DNA from: Thermaceae bacterium
Lineage (GTDB): Bacteria > Deinococcota > Deinococci > Deinococcales > Thermaceae
Direction: 5' to 3'
Assembly: GCA_015478585.1 (NCBI GenBank)
Contig: JADMIM010000004.1
Location: forward strand, 1-64,000
Length of the DNA stretch: 64,000 nucleotides
The translations under genes and the position numbers were made by a program. How positions within the stretch are numbered: the first letter of the stretch is position 1; every line of letters begins with the position of its first letter. The notes under the pieces are model-generated. The model was given only the letters and a program-made list of their open reading frames with translations, was not told the DNA's origin and searched no databases. This document shows positions 17,379 to 25,472 of the stretch, piece by piece.

Positions 17379-18626
17379 ATGCGCAGAAGTCGTCCATTCG
17401 TTGTTGCTCTGGTGTCAGCGGCCCTATTTGGTGCCGTAGCCAGCGCACAGACCACCACCTTTAAGGACGTGCCCGCAGGACACTGGGCACGCGAGGCGGT
17501 GGACTATATCACCCAGTGCGGGCTGATTCAGGGTTTTCCCGATGGCACTTTCCGGGGCAACCAGAACCTCACCCGCTACCAGGCCGCGCTGATTTTCTTC
17601 CGCTACATCCAGCAAGGCCAGGCCAAGTGCTCTGCCAACCCCCAAGGTCAGGCAGCAGTAGGCGCAGGTGTAGCCGAGGTTCAGAGCCAGTTGAATGACC
17701 TCAAGACCCGCTTCGATGCCCTCGAGAAGACCACCCAGGATCAGGGCGCACGCTTGGCCCAGCTCGAGGCCGATGTCAAGCGGGCCACCGAGTTGAGCCA
17801 GCAGAGCGCGGCCCTCGAGACCCGCGTAGCCGCCCTGGAGCAACAGGTCAAGACCATCAGCGCCCAGCCCCAGGCTCAGACTCCCGACCTGACCCCCCGC
17901 GTAGCCGCCCTGGAAGATCAGATCAAGCAACTCCAGAGCGCTCCTGCGGGTCAGTCGCCGGATGTGACGGCCCTGACTGCCCGTGTGACTGCCCTCGAGC
18001 AGCAAGTTACCACCCTCTCCAACAAGCCCGCCGGAGCGGATGTCGCCCGTGTGAGTGCCCTGGAAGACCAGGTAAAAAGCCTACAGAGCCAGGTGGATGC
18101 CCTCAAGGGCCAGCAAGCTGCTGCTCCTCAGCCTCAGCCCCAGCCCCAACCCACCCCTGAAGTACAGCCCGTGACCCCCGTCACTCCTCCTGCTCCGCGT
18201 GCGCGTAACTTCTACGTGGGGGCTGGCTTTTCGGTGCTCAACTTTAGCCCCCCAACGGGAGTTGGTGTCTTCGACGGCACAAACACCGCAGTCGGTGGCT
18301 TCGTCGGCCTGCGCAGCTTGCTCTTTGGCATCGGCCTGCGGGCGGGTGTGGACTACACCCTGGGCGGAGGCAACCCGCTCTTGGTTCAGGCTTTCCTGAC
18401 CAAGAACTTCAACTCCACCGGCCTGATTGACCCCTATGTCGGCCTTGGTGCGACCTTCAACGTCTCGGCCTCGAACATCCTGAACAACACCTTCGGAACG
18501 GGTCTGGTCGGCGTAGACCTCAACTTCCTCGGCCCGCTGGGTGTTTTCGTGGAAGCTACCCCCGGTTTCGGGGCCAACAGCACCTTCAGCGTCGGAGCCC
18601 GCGCTGGCCTGAAGTTCAACTTCTAA
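17379..18626 (+). CDS. SLH-domain outer-membrane protein (SlpA-like)
   Basis: 415 aa from the ATG at 17379, placed by AAGGAGGT and the signal peptide MRRSRPFVVALVSAALFGAVASA; the open frame extends 36 codons further up without support. Order: signal peptide; one SLH domain (TTFKDVPAGHWAREAVDYI...GFPDGTFRGNQNLTRYQAA); a long coiled coil with repeated V.ALE.QV/I heptads (about 85-245); a P/Q-rich linker; and a C-terminal beta-barrel region ending in F (GARAGLKFNF). It should anchor the outer membrane to secondary cell-wall polymer while forming a small barrel. Confidence 0.85.
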   Translation: MRRSRPFVVALVSAALFGAVASAQTTTFKDVPAGHWAREAVDYITQCGLIQGFPDGTFRGNQNLTRYQAALIFFRYIQQGQAKCSANPQGQAAVGAGVAEVQSQLNDLKTRFDALEKTTQDQGARLAQLEADVKRATELSQQSAALETRVAALEQQVKTISAQPQAQTPDLTPRVAALEDQIKQLQSAPAGQSPDVTALTARVTALEQQVTTLSNKPAGADVARVSALEDQVKSLQSQVDALKGQQAAAPQPQPQPQPTPEVQPVTPVTPPAPRARNFYVGAGFSVLNFSPPTGVGVFDGTNTAVGGFVGLRSLLFGIGLRAGVDYTLGGGNPLLVQAFLTKNFNSTGLIDPYVGLGATFNVSASNILNNTFGTGLVGVDLNFLGPLGVFVEATPGFGANSTFSVGARAGLKFNF

Positions 18627-18645
18627 ACCGCGCTCATTCCGCCTC

Positions 18646-18673
18646 AGAGCCCCTTCGGGGGCTCTTATTTTTT
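18646..18673 (+). terminator. intrinsic terminator of SLH gene
   Basis: AGAGCCCC-TTC-GGGGGCTCT stem followed by TATTTTTT, 20 nt after the stop codon. Confidence 0.9.
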
Positions 18674-18750
18674 GCCTCGAGCCTGGTTTTGTCGCGGTTT
18701 TCATAAAGCCCCCCGCCGAACACTTGCTTATAAAAACTGCCCTCTGGCGA

Positions 18751-19197
18751 TTACTCCTCACGCTGCACCAAGCTATAGGCGAACTCCAGCAGCAGTTCGG
18801 GGCGCTCCTCTTGCAGCTTCCACAGCAGTTCCATCAGGTCATCGTCTGAAAGCTCGAGCAAACCCTGCAAAACCGGGGGTTTCTTGGTTTTAGTCCGAGC
18901 CTTGCGGAAGATCTCGGGAGCCTCGAGAATTGCAAAAGCCAGGGCCACCACGTGTTTGCACACCGGCCCCCAGTCGTAAAGGCAGGTACAGCCCCAGATT
19001 CCCTGGTTCAGGTCAATAAAGGTGCGGTAGGGATAAGGCGCGGAGCCCCGCAAAAGGGCGCGGTAGCGCCCTTTGGTTTGAGTGGCCTCCTGAAAATCGG
19101 CTTTTTGGAAAATCTGCTGACCGCGCTCGAGCACACGCGGGTCGGCTTTTTCCAGCAGGCTCTGGAGTTCCAGCACACCCTCATCAAAATCCAACAC
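18751..19197 (-). CDS. SWIM zinc-finger protein
   Basis: 148 aa. A CxCx(7)CxH SWIM motif is visible: C70, C72, C80, H82 (GCTCLYDWGPVCKHVVALAF). Upstream is a basic region with a GS/R-rich strand pattern; the C-terminal half is acidic-helical (LLELSDDDLMELLWKLQEERPELL). Such proteins usually bind nucleic acid or act beside SNF2 helicases; no helicase is adjacent. Function not deducible. Confidence 0.75.
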   Translation of the reverse strand: MLDFDEGVLELQSLLEKADPRVLERGQQIFQKADFQEATQTKGRYRALLRGSAPYPYRTFIDLNQGIWGCTCLYDWGPVCKHVVALAFAILEAPEIFRKARTKTKKPPVLQGLLELSDDDLMELLWKLQEERPELLLEFAYSLVQREE

Positions 19198-19238
19198 AGT
19201 CCACTTTGCAAGCCCGCAGGCACTGGTTATGCTGAGTC

Positions 19239-19256
19239 TTGAGTCGAAAGACTCAA
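19239..19256 (+). other. GAAA-tetraloop hairpin in front of the FMN aptamer
   Basis: TTGAGTC-GAAA-GACTCAA, a perfect 7-bp stem with a GNRA loop, lies immediately upstream of the riboswitch P1 strand. It could stabilise the 5' end of the leader or be a 3' structure of an upstream transcript. Confidence 0.5.
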
Positions 19257-19397
19257 TCCTTCAGGGCGGGGCGCAACTCCCCACCGGCGGTAATGGCAGT
19301 AACTGCCTCAGCCCGCGAAGCCTGGAAATTAGCAGCACATCCAGGCCCGACCTTGTGAGACTCAGGGGCCGACGGTGATAGTCCGGATGAAAGAAGG
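19257..19397 (+). promoter_or_regulatory. FMN riboswitch (RFN element)
   Basis: The conserved RFN blocks appear in order: CTTCAGGGCGGGGCGCAACTCCCCACCGGCGGT, a P3 hairpin, AGCCCGCGA, a variable arm, GACTCAGGGGCCGACGGT, TAGTCCGGATGAAAGAAGG. These form the six-helix junction that binds FMN. A further hairpin GTTCAGGC-N6-GCCTGAAC (19404-19425) follows and may be part of the expression platform, though it lacks a U tract. The first gene downstream on this strand is the substrate-binding protein at 19685. Confidence 0.95.
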
Positions 19398-19425
19398 AGC
19401 GAAGTTCAGGCTTCCTGGCCTGAAC

Positions 19426-19684
19426 GGCGAAAATGATTGGAAACTCTTCTTAAAACCCTCCACACAACTCCGGCTCATAGCCAAGGGACGACTGGTTCGT
19501 GCCCAGTTGGCCTATCTCGAGCAAATACCCGGTCTTCGTAAGGGCGCAGGGTTTTGCGCTCACGCCAGAATCCTCGAGTAGAAAAGAAGGTCTTTGTCTA
19601 CTCGAGCCCTCGCGCACCAGAGATGCTTCGACCGCGCTCAGAATGACAGGGCTTCAAATCGCACGGTTAGTATCAGGAGTCTAA
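19426..19684 (+). other. spacer between FMN riboswitch and its gene
   Basis: About 260 bp with no convincing gene. It includes the segment GATGCTTCGACCGCGCTCAG at 19622-19641, which looks like an inserted intergenic repeat. A Shine-Dalgarno AGGAG (19675-19679) precedes the ATG at 19685. The unusual length raises the question whether the riboswitch still controls the gene. Confidence 0.4.
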
Positions 19685-20650
19685 ATGCAAAAATTTATGG
19701 TCTTACTGGCAGTTTTGTTATCAATGGGCTTAGCTCAAAACCAGAAAATACGAGTCGGGCTGGGGTATCTACCCGACGTGCAGTTCGCACCCTTCTATGC
19801 CGGCGCAGCCCAAGGCATCTATGCCAAACACGGCCTGGACGTGGAGTTTCAGCATGGTTTTTCTTCGGAGTTGTATCCCTTGTTGGCTCAAGGCAAATTG
19901 GATTTCGTGGTGGCCGATGCCGAAGACGTAATTACCCTACGTTCGCAGGGCACTCCGCTTAAATACGTGCTGGCCTTGTACCAGTCGGTGTCCAATGCGC
20001 TCTTTTCCAAAGCCGACAAAAACATCAAGTCAGTACGCGACCTGAAGGGCAAAACGGTAGGGATGCCAGGGCTTTTTGGTACGTCCTACACCTCACTCCA
20101 GGCCATGCTGCGGGCGGCTGGGCTCAAGGAGTCCGACATCAAGATCGAGCAGATTGGCTTCACTCAGGCCGAGGCCGTGCTCACGGGCCGGGTAGACGTA
20201 GCCATGGGCTTTATCAACAACGAGCCACTGGTGCTCCAGGCTAAAGGGGTGGCGCTCAACGTGATTCCAGCCGGGCCATATAACCTCTCACCGGGGGTTG
20301 GCGTAATCAGCACCGACCAGGTGCTAGCCAACGCCGACCTGGCCCGGCGGTTCGTGCAAGCCACCCAGGAGGCCATGGCCTTTACCCTGCAAAATCCGCG
20401 CAAAGCCTTTGAGGACTCCAAAAAGTACGTGCCCAACCTGAGCGGAGACCGCTACAAGGTATTGCAGGTTTCCCTGCGGCTGTATACCTCTCCTTATTCA
20501 CTAAAGAACGGGCTGGGCTTCTCCAACCCCCAAGGCTGGCAAAGTGGCCTGACCCTCTTGAAACAAACTGGGCGGGTCAAGACCGATTTGCCTGCGACAG
20601 CCTTCTATACCAACGAATTCCTCAAACCAGGAGTTCAGGCTAGTAAATAG
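19685..20650 (+). CDS. NMT1/RibY-like ABC substrate-binding protein
   Basis: 321 aa with signal peptide MQKFMVLLAVLLSMGLAQ. The body is an NMT1/THI5-like periplasmic binding fold: RVGLGYLPDVQFAPFYAGAAQGIYAKHGLDVEF, then LAQGKLDFVVADAEDVI, DLKGKTVGMPG and AMGFINNEPL. The FMN riboswitch upstream makes riboflavin or another flavin precursor the most probable ligand, as in the predicted RibXY systems. No permease or ATPase is adjacent; the next gene is on the other strand, so partners must be encoded elsewhere. Confidence 0.8.
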   Translation: MQKFMVLLAVLLSMGLAQNQKIRVGLGYLPDVQFAPFYAGAAQGIYAKHGLDVEFQHGFSSELYPLLAQGKLDFVVADAEDVITLRSQGTPLKYVLALYQSVSNALFSKADKNIKSVRDLKGKTVGMPGLFGTSYTSLQAMLRAAGLKESDIKIEQIGFTQAEAVLTGRVDVAMGFINNEPLVLQAKGVALNVIPAGPYNLSPGVGVISTDQVLANADLARRFVQATQEAMAFTLQNPRKAFEDSKKYVPNLSGDRYKVLQVSLRLYTSPYSLKNGLGFSNPQGWQSGLTLLKQTGRVKTDLPATAFYTNEFLKPGVQASK

Positions 20651-20658
20651 CGCTACCC

Positions 20659-21681
20659 CTACCTCGAGGCCAAAGCCATCGCGGCCTTGGGGCCGTCGGG
20701 GATGTAGCCATATTGCTCGTAGAGCTTGTAGCCCTTCTGGATATAGCTTCTGGCGGCTTGGGTCTGGCCCTCGCGCAGCAAAACCGAACCCAGCACGTAA
20801 GTAGCCAGGGGGTTTTCGGGGGCATAACGCACAGCCTGCTCGAGGAAGCGCTGCGAGGCCGCCAGACCTTCTGGGGTTTTAGGTGCAGCCAGGAAGCCTC
20901 CTGGAGCCCGTTCCCCTCGGTAGTAGTAAAACTGCGAGCGCAGGTAGTCGAAGCTGAGGGGGGTTACGGCAGCGGGTTTGACCGTCTGGCCGGTAGAGAC
21001 CACCTGATAGGCAGAGATGGTGTTATCAGCGTTGAACACTGGCTGGGCGAACTGATACTTGCCGTTGATGGGGGCAAAAATCCCCTGGTGAGTGAAGAAG
21101 GGCGTGGGCTCGGAGGCATCTATTTCCACGTCGCGCCCATCAGAGAGCTTGATAATGGCGGTGACGTGCCCCAGGTTGCTGACCTGGCCCTTGTTGTTCT
21201 TCCAAATCATGTACGCTCCGGCCTGGATGCCCATATCCTGCAACATCCCAGCGATCAGCACCGATTGCAGCAGACACTGGCGCTCGCTGTTGGTCACGGC
21301 GTAGGTGAACTCGAAACCTCTGTCCAGGCTGAACCTGAGGATGGTGGACTTGACCAGCTTGTGCAGCCAGGCTCCGGTATCCAGCTCGAGCCTGGTTCTG
21401 GCGGCTACATCCTTGAGGGCGGCTAGCTCCTGTTTGCGCTGGGCCAGGGCCTCTACCAGGCTGAGCTGTTCGTAGCCGGGCAGTTTGGCCACCGGAGTCT
21501 TGGCATAGGCCGCCTCGAGCCAGTCGTAAAAGGGCTGTACCCCTTGCGAAGGGCTTTCCTTGTAGGAATCTTGGATAAAGGTGGTAAAGGCCGCAGAACG
21601 GTAGGGATAGCTACCTGCTCGAGGCTGAGCCAAGGTCAGGCCCAGCACAAAAACCACAAAACCCAGCACCACTCGTTTCAT
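20659..21681 (-). CDS. secreted transglutaminase-like protein with TPR-like tail
   Basis: 340 aa, signal peptide MKRVVLGFVVFVLGLTLAQ. The centre holds a possible transglutaminase/papain-fold triad: C136 (SERQCLLQSVLIAGML), H172 (NLGHVTAII) and D188 (DVEIDASEP), in the order and spacing of transglutaminase-like domains. Residues 260-335 look like one or two tetratricopeptide helices (LEQAVRYAPENPLATYVLGSVLLREGQ). Periplasmic; it may act on peptide or protein crosslinks. No named family recognised. Confidence 0.6.
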   Translation of the reverse strand: MKRVVLGFVVFVLGLTLAQPRAGSYPYRSAAFTTFIQDSYKESPSQGVQPFYDWLEAAYAKTPVAKLPGYEQLSLVEALAQRKQELAALKDVAARTRLELDTGAWLHKLVKSTILRFSLDRGFEFTYAVTNSERQCLLQSVLIAGMLQDMGIQAGAYMIWKNNKGQVSNLGHVTAIIKLSDGRDVEIDASEPTPFFTHQGIFAPINGKYQFAQPVFNADNTISAYQVVSTGQTVKPAAVTPLSFDYLRSQFYYYRGERAPGGFLAAPKTPEGLAASQRFLEQAVRYAPENPLATYVLGSVLLREGQTQAARSYIQKGYKLYEQYGYIPDGPKAAMALASR

Positions 21682-21905
21682 ACCTTCCCAGTCTGAACCT
21701 TTGTGTGAACTATAAGTGAGGCAATCCCACTTTCTGGCCCAACCCCCTTAATACACTGCTCAGCCCATCTCAGCAACCTCCACCCCTGGTCTTGAAAGGA
21801 TTCTTTCTGGAACGGCGAAACTGCCCGGTTATCGCGGCCTCGAGGAGGGTTGAGGCTGGGAGTTGTGGTAGCCTGCTTCAGGCCAGTTTCATCTCCACCC
21901 CAATC

Positions 21906-23192
21906 ATGAAGAACACCATGCACCGCTCCTTCCTGACCCTTCTAGCCCTTTTGCTGTGGGGCTTGCCGATGGTTCTAGCCCAACCCAAAGCTCCCCTGCC
22001 CAAAATAGAACGCATTCTCCCCGGCGAGGTGCAGCCCCTAGCTCCCGGTCAGCGCAACGCCCCACCCTTGCCGCAAATCACCCTCGAGCCGCCGATTCCC
22101 GAGGTGCGGCGGGTGGTCTATGCCTCCAACAGCTATATCGAGGTGGCCTCAGCTTTAGGGCTGGTCTCCCCACAAAACAGCACCCCTTCCGACTTGCTGG
22201 GCCTGGCGCAGCAAGTGGTGAGCCGAGTGTTTGAGGCTCGGCCCAACCTCGAGGAAGTGGACATCACCCTCTACCGCGCCAACGAGTACGCCGGGTTTGG
22301 TGGCCCCTTGCCACGCTTTACGGCTGCGGTCAGCAAAGCTCATCTGGCGGCTTTTAGTAACCTCAGCCTAGGCAACTTGCACAGCTACGACCACCTCTGG
22401 ATCAACCCCGGCGACAGCTTTTATGGCCCGCCGCTACCGCCCACCAACGAACTCGAGCAAAACCCCAAATTCGAGGGCAGCCGGGCCGAGGTCAAGGCCC
22501 AGCGCATCGAGCAAAAGGCTGCCAGCTTGCAAGGCGGGGTGATCGGCAACCTGCTCTATCACGGCAACCCCCAACGGCCCCAAGTAGCCCTGACCTTCGA
22601 CGATGCCCCCCACCCGCTTTATACCCCGCTGCTCTTGGACACTTTACGTCGCGCTAAAATGCAGGCCACTTTTTTTTGTATCGGGCGTAACGCTGAAGCC
22701 TATCCCTACTTTATCCGCGACATGGTGCGGGATAAACAAGAAATCGCCAACCACACCTACCACCACGTTCGCCTCAACAACCTGGATGCCCAGGCCGTGC
22801 ACGAGGAAATTATGCAGGCCACCAAGGTACTCGAGGGTATTACCGGAAAGCCGCCACGATTTTTTCGGCCTCCAGGCGGGCGCTTTTCTCCTACAGTGCT
22901 GCAAGTAGTGCGCGATTTGGGCCTGACCCTGGCCTTTTGGACGGATGACCCCGCCGACTTTGACAATGTGGGCGACGGGGTGCTCCAGACCCGCCTGCTA
23001 GCCCAACTCAGGCCAGGGGGTATCGTTTTACTGCACGAAAATGTTTTGCAAACCATTCAGGTATTGCCCACCTTCCTCAGGCTGGCCCAACTCCAGGGTT
23101 TGCGGTTGGGAACTACCTCGGCCCTCATACATAGCTCAGTGCAGCCCGCCCCACACCTGCAATTGTCATTGAACCGGCGATTGGCTCACTGA
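21906..23192 (+). CDS. secreted polysaccharide deacetylase (NodB homology)
   Basis: About 428 aa from the ATG at 21906 (an ATG at 21918 is equally possible); signal peptide HRSFLTLLALLLWGLPMVLAQ. The C-terminal half is a carbohydrate esterase 4 domain with all motifs: TFDDAPH (metal Asp), NHTYHH (metal His), FFRPPGG, FWTDDPADF and VLLHE. It removes acetyl or formyl groups from peptidoglycan or another envelope glycan. The N-terminal 200 residues are an extra module with no recognised family. The frame also extends upstream to 21792 without a signal sequence. Confidence 0.85.
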   Translation: MKNTMHRSFLTLLALLLWGLPMVLAQPKAPLPKIERILPGEVQPLAPGQRNAPPLPQITLEPPIPEVRRVVYASNSYIEVASALGLVSPQNSTPSDLLGLAQQVVSRVFEARPNLEEVDITLYRANEYAGFGGPLPRFTAAVSKAHLAAFSNLSLGNLHSYDHLWINPGDSFYGPPLPPTNELEQNPKFEGSRAEVKAQRIEQKAASLQGGVIGNLLYHGNPQRPQVALTFDDAPHPLYTPLLLDTLRRAKMQATFFCIGRNAEAYPYFIRDMVRDKQEIANHTYHHVRLNNLDAQAVHEEIMQATKVLEGITGKPPRFFRPPGGRFSPTVLQVVRDLGLTLAFWTDDPADFDNVGDGVLQTRLLAQLRPGGIVLLHENVLQTIQVLPTFLRLAQLQGLRLGTTSALIHSSVQPAPHLQLSLNRRLAH

Positions 23193-23293
23193 CCCCGGCG
23201 TAAGGTAAAAGAGCCTGGGGCGAGGTAGGAGCTTCAGCCTGGTTTCAGCATCTCCACATTCAATAGAACTAGGGTTGTTCCCAGCTACAGCAT

Positions 23294-24442
23294 ATGGGAG
23301 AACCAATGGTCATACAGTCCAGCGCACCCAAGGGAAAAGTAGTTCAGCCCAGCGCCTCGAGGCGGCTGTTAGCTCTGGACGGTCTGCGTGGCCTGACCGT
23401 GTTGCTGATGCTGTTGGTCAACAACGTGGCCCTGGATGCCGCCACCCCCGACCAGCTTACCCATGCCCCTTTTGGGGGGATTAGCCTGGCCGATTTGGTG
23501 TTTCCCTGGTTTTTGTTTTGCATGGGAGCGGCTATTCCTTATGCTCATGCCAGCTTTCTCAAGCAGCAGCTTCCTCCATGGGCTTACGTCCAGAAGGCCC
23601 TGGTACGCAGCGTCACCCTGTTCGCTATCGGGCTTTTTCTGACCAGCGTGCTGGCTCACGCCCCGGTTTTTGCCCTGGGGGTGCTCCAGCTCATCGCCCT
23701 GGCCTATCTGGTGGCGGCCCTCATCTATTTGGTTTCTCCACGTCCTGTGGCCCTGCTCTTTATCTCCGGGGCGCTGCTGGTGGGATATTGGGCGGCCCTG
23801 CGCTTCGTACCGGTTCCGGGAGCTGGGCCAAGTATCTTTGAAGAAGACCGTAACCTGCTTTTATACCTGAATCAGACCTACCTCGAGCCCCTGGGGCTGC
23901 GCGGCCTGCTCTCGGTAATTCCCACGGCTGCCCTGGCCCTGCTGGGTGCGGTGGTCAGCCAGATTTTGCGCGGCCCTACCCAGCCAGACCCCTCGGCAAA
24001 CCGGCTGGCCCCGATTAGCCTCGAGCTAATTGTGCTGGGTAGCCTTCTGACCTTGGGAGGCTGGCTGTGGAGCTTCTCGCTGCCCTTCAGCAAAACCTTC
24101 TGGACCTCGCCTTATATTTTGTTTTCGGCTGGGCTGGGCACCCTGATTATCGCGCTGTTTTATCTGCTCTTCGACCTCAAGGGCTGGCGCAGTCTGGCCT
24201 TCCCGCTCAGCGTGCCCGGCTCGAACGCCCTGCTGGCCTATGTGGCTCCAATCGTGTTCAAGGTCTGGATACTTCAGGGCTGGAGCATTCATGGACAGAG
24301 CCTGCAAAAACTCTGGCTCAATACGATGGTTTCGCTGGACGGCCCGATTCTTGGGGGCTGGCTTTACACCTTGTCGTATATCGCCGGGTGGTGGTTGGTT
24401 TTGTTCTGGCTCTACCGCAAACAGGTTTTCTTGCGGGTCTGA
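23294..24442 (+). CDS. HGSNAT/DUF5009-like membrane acyltransferase
   Basis: 382 aa, about ten membrane helices. RLLALDGLRGLTVLLMLLVNN at the N-terminus and ADLVFPWFLFCMGAAIPYA are the landmarks of the heparan-alpha-glucosaminide N-acetyltransferase-like (DUF5009/DUF1624) family. Such proteins transfer acyl groups from cytoplasmic acetyl-CoA to extracytoplasmic sugars. Lying 100 bp after a deacetylase on the same strand, it may modify the same envelope glycan in the opposite sense; that link is inference. Confidence 0.75.
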   Translation: MGEPMVIQSSAPKGKVVQPSASRRLLALDGLRGLTVLLMLLVNNVALDAATPDQLTHAPFGGISLADLVFPWFLFCMGAAIPYAHASFLKQQLPPWAYVQKALVRSVTLFAIGLFLTSVLAHAPVFALGVLQLIALAYLVAALIYLVSPRPVALLFISGALLVGYWAALRFVPVPGAGPSIFEEDRNLLLYLNQTYLEPLGLRGLLSVIPTAALALLGAVVSQILRGPTQPDPSANRLAPISLELIVLGSLLTLGGWLWSFSLPFSKTFWTSPYILFSAGLGTLIIALFYLLFDLKGWRSLAFPLSVPGSNALLAYVAPIVFKVWILQGWSIHGQSLQKLWLNTMVSLDGPILGGWLYTLSYIAGWWLVLFWLYRKQVFLRV

Positions 24443-24533
24443 AGCGGTTCACCTTTGATTCACCTGCTGGGCTTAACTTAGCGTTCCCATGAACCCCGTA
24501 GCCGCGTCTAGTCCAGCCGAGGTAAGGTTAGAT

Positions 24534-25193
24534 ATGCGTCTGCTGGTGGTGGAAGATGAGCCCAGCCTGGGACAAACCCTCAGCGAGAGCCTGTCTGCTC
24601 AGGGCTTTCAGCCCCATCTGGTGACTTCGGCCAAAGCAGCCGAAAAAGCCGTCTGGGAAAATCCTTTTGACTTATTTTTGCTGGATGTGATGTTGCCCGA
24701 AGGGGAAGAGGCCGGTTTTGAACTGGCCCAGGGGCTACGCGAGGCTGGGTTTCGTCAGCCAATTTTGTTCCTGACGGCCCGTGAAGCCCTGCCGGATCGG
24801 GTGCGGGGCCTCGAGGTGGGAGATGACTACCTTGCCAAGCCCTTTGCCCTGGCCGAGTTGGTGGCGCGGCTGCGGGCCTTGGCCCGGCGCGGCGAGGTCA
24901 AGCCGCAGGTGGTCAAGGTGGGCGAGAGCCTCGAGATTGCTCTGGAGAAGCGTGAGGTGCGCCACCAGGGCCAGCTCGTCCGGCTTACCGCCAAGGAGTT
25001 TCAGGTACTCGAGCTGTTCGCCCTCAGCCCTGGCCGGATCTTCACCCGCGAGGAAGTGCTCGAGCGCATCTGGGGACCAGGCTTCGAGTCCGATTCCAAC
25101 CTGATTGACGTGTACATCAAAAACCTACGCAAGCGGCTCTACGAAAGCGTGGTCGAGACGGTGCGGGGGTTGGGGTATCGGCTGGGCGAGTGA
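24534..25193 (+). CDS. OmpR-family response regulator
   Basis: 219 aa from the ATG at 24534, which follows AGGTAAGG; an earlier start at 24489 would add 15 unrelated residues. Receiver domain: acidic VVEDEP, phospho-acceptor D51 (LLLDVMLP), T in LTARE and K in LAKPF. The C-terminal winged helix ends DVYIKNLRKRLYE..VETVRGLGYRLGE. Forms a pair with the histidine kinase 280 bp downstream; a repeat separates them. Confidence 0.93.
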   Translation: MRLLVVEDEPSLGQTLSESLSAQGFQPHLVTSAKAAEKAVWENPFDLFLLDVMLPEGEEAGFELAQGLREAGFRQPILFLTAREALPDRVRGLEVGDDYLAKPFALAELVARLRALARRGEVKPQVVKVGESLEIALEKREVRHQGQLVRLTAKEFQVLELFALSPGRIFTREEVLERIWGPGFESDSNLIDVYIKNLRKRLYESVVETVRGLGYRLGE

Positions 25194-25287
25194 TTGGGAT
25201 TGAAGCTAGGCAGCAAAGCGCGCAGGTGTAAAGAGCAGAGTGCCAAAAGCTGAAAGCCGAAGACTAAAAGCAAAATACAAGGGGCCT

Positions 25288-25345
25288 TAAAGCTACACCA
25301 GGACAGTATAATTGCCTTATCAAGAAACGCCGTTTGGGACGCCGT
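25288..25345 (+). repeat. intergenic repeat family 2 core, copy 3
   Basis: AAAGCTACACCAGGACAGTA ... CGCCGTTTGGGACG, with the typical low-complexity arms spanning about 25205-25452. It separates the response-regulator and kinase genes of one two-component pair. Confidence 0.8.
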
Positions 25346-25472
25346 TTGTGTTTTTAGGGTTTTGCCTTTGAGTTTTTGGCCTTTGACCTTCGACCTTCGA
25401 CGTTTTTGCCCTTGGCCTTCGACGTTTTGCTTTCAGCCCTCTGCTCTTTGCCCTAACCAGTAACATATTTCT

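Noticed and set aside
19375-19581. Possible 68-codon gene overlapping the FMN riboswitch 3' end
   Set aside because: It starts inside the aptamer, has no ribosome site and its composition is not protein-like; the RNA structure explains the sequence.
21792-21905. Upstream start for the polysaccharide deacetylase
   Set aside because: The added residues are not conserved-looking and would bury the signal peptide.
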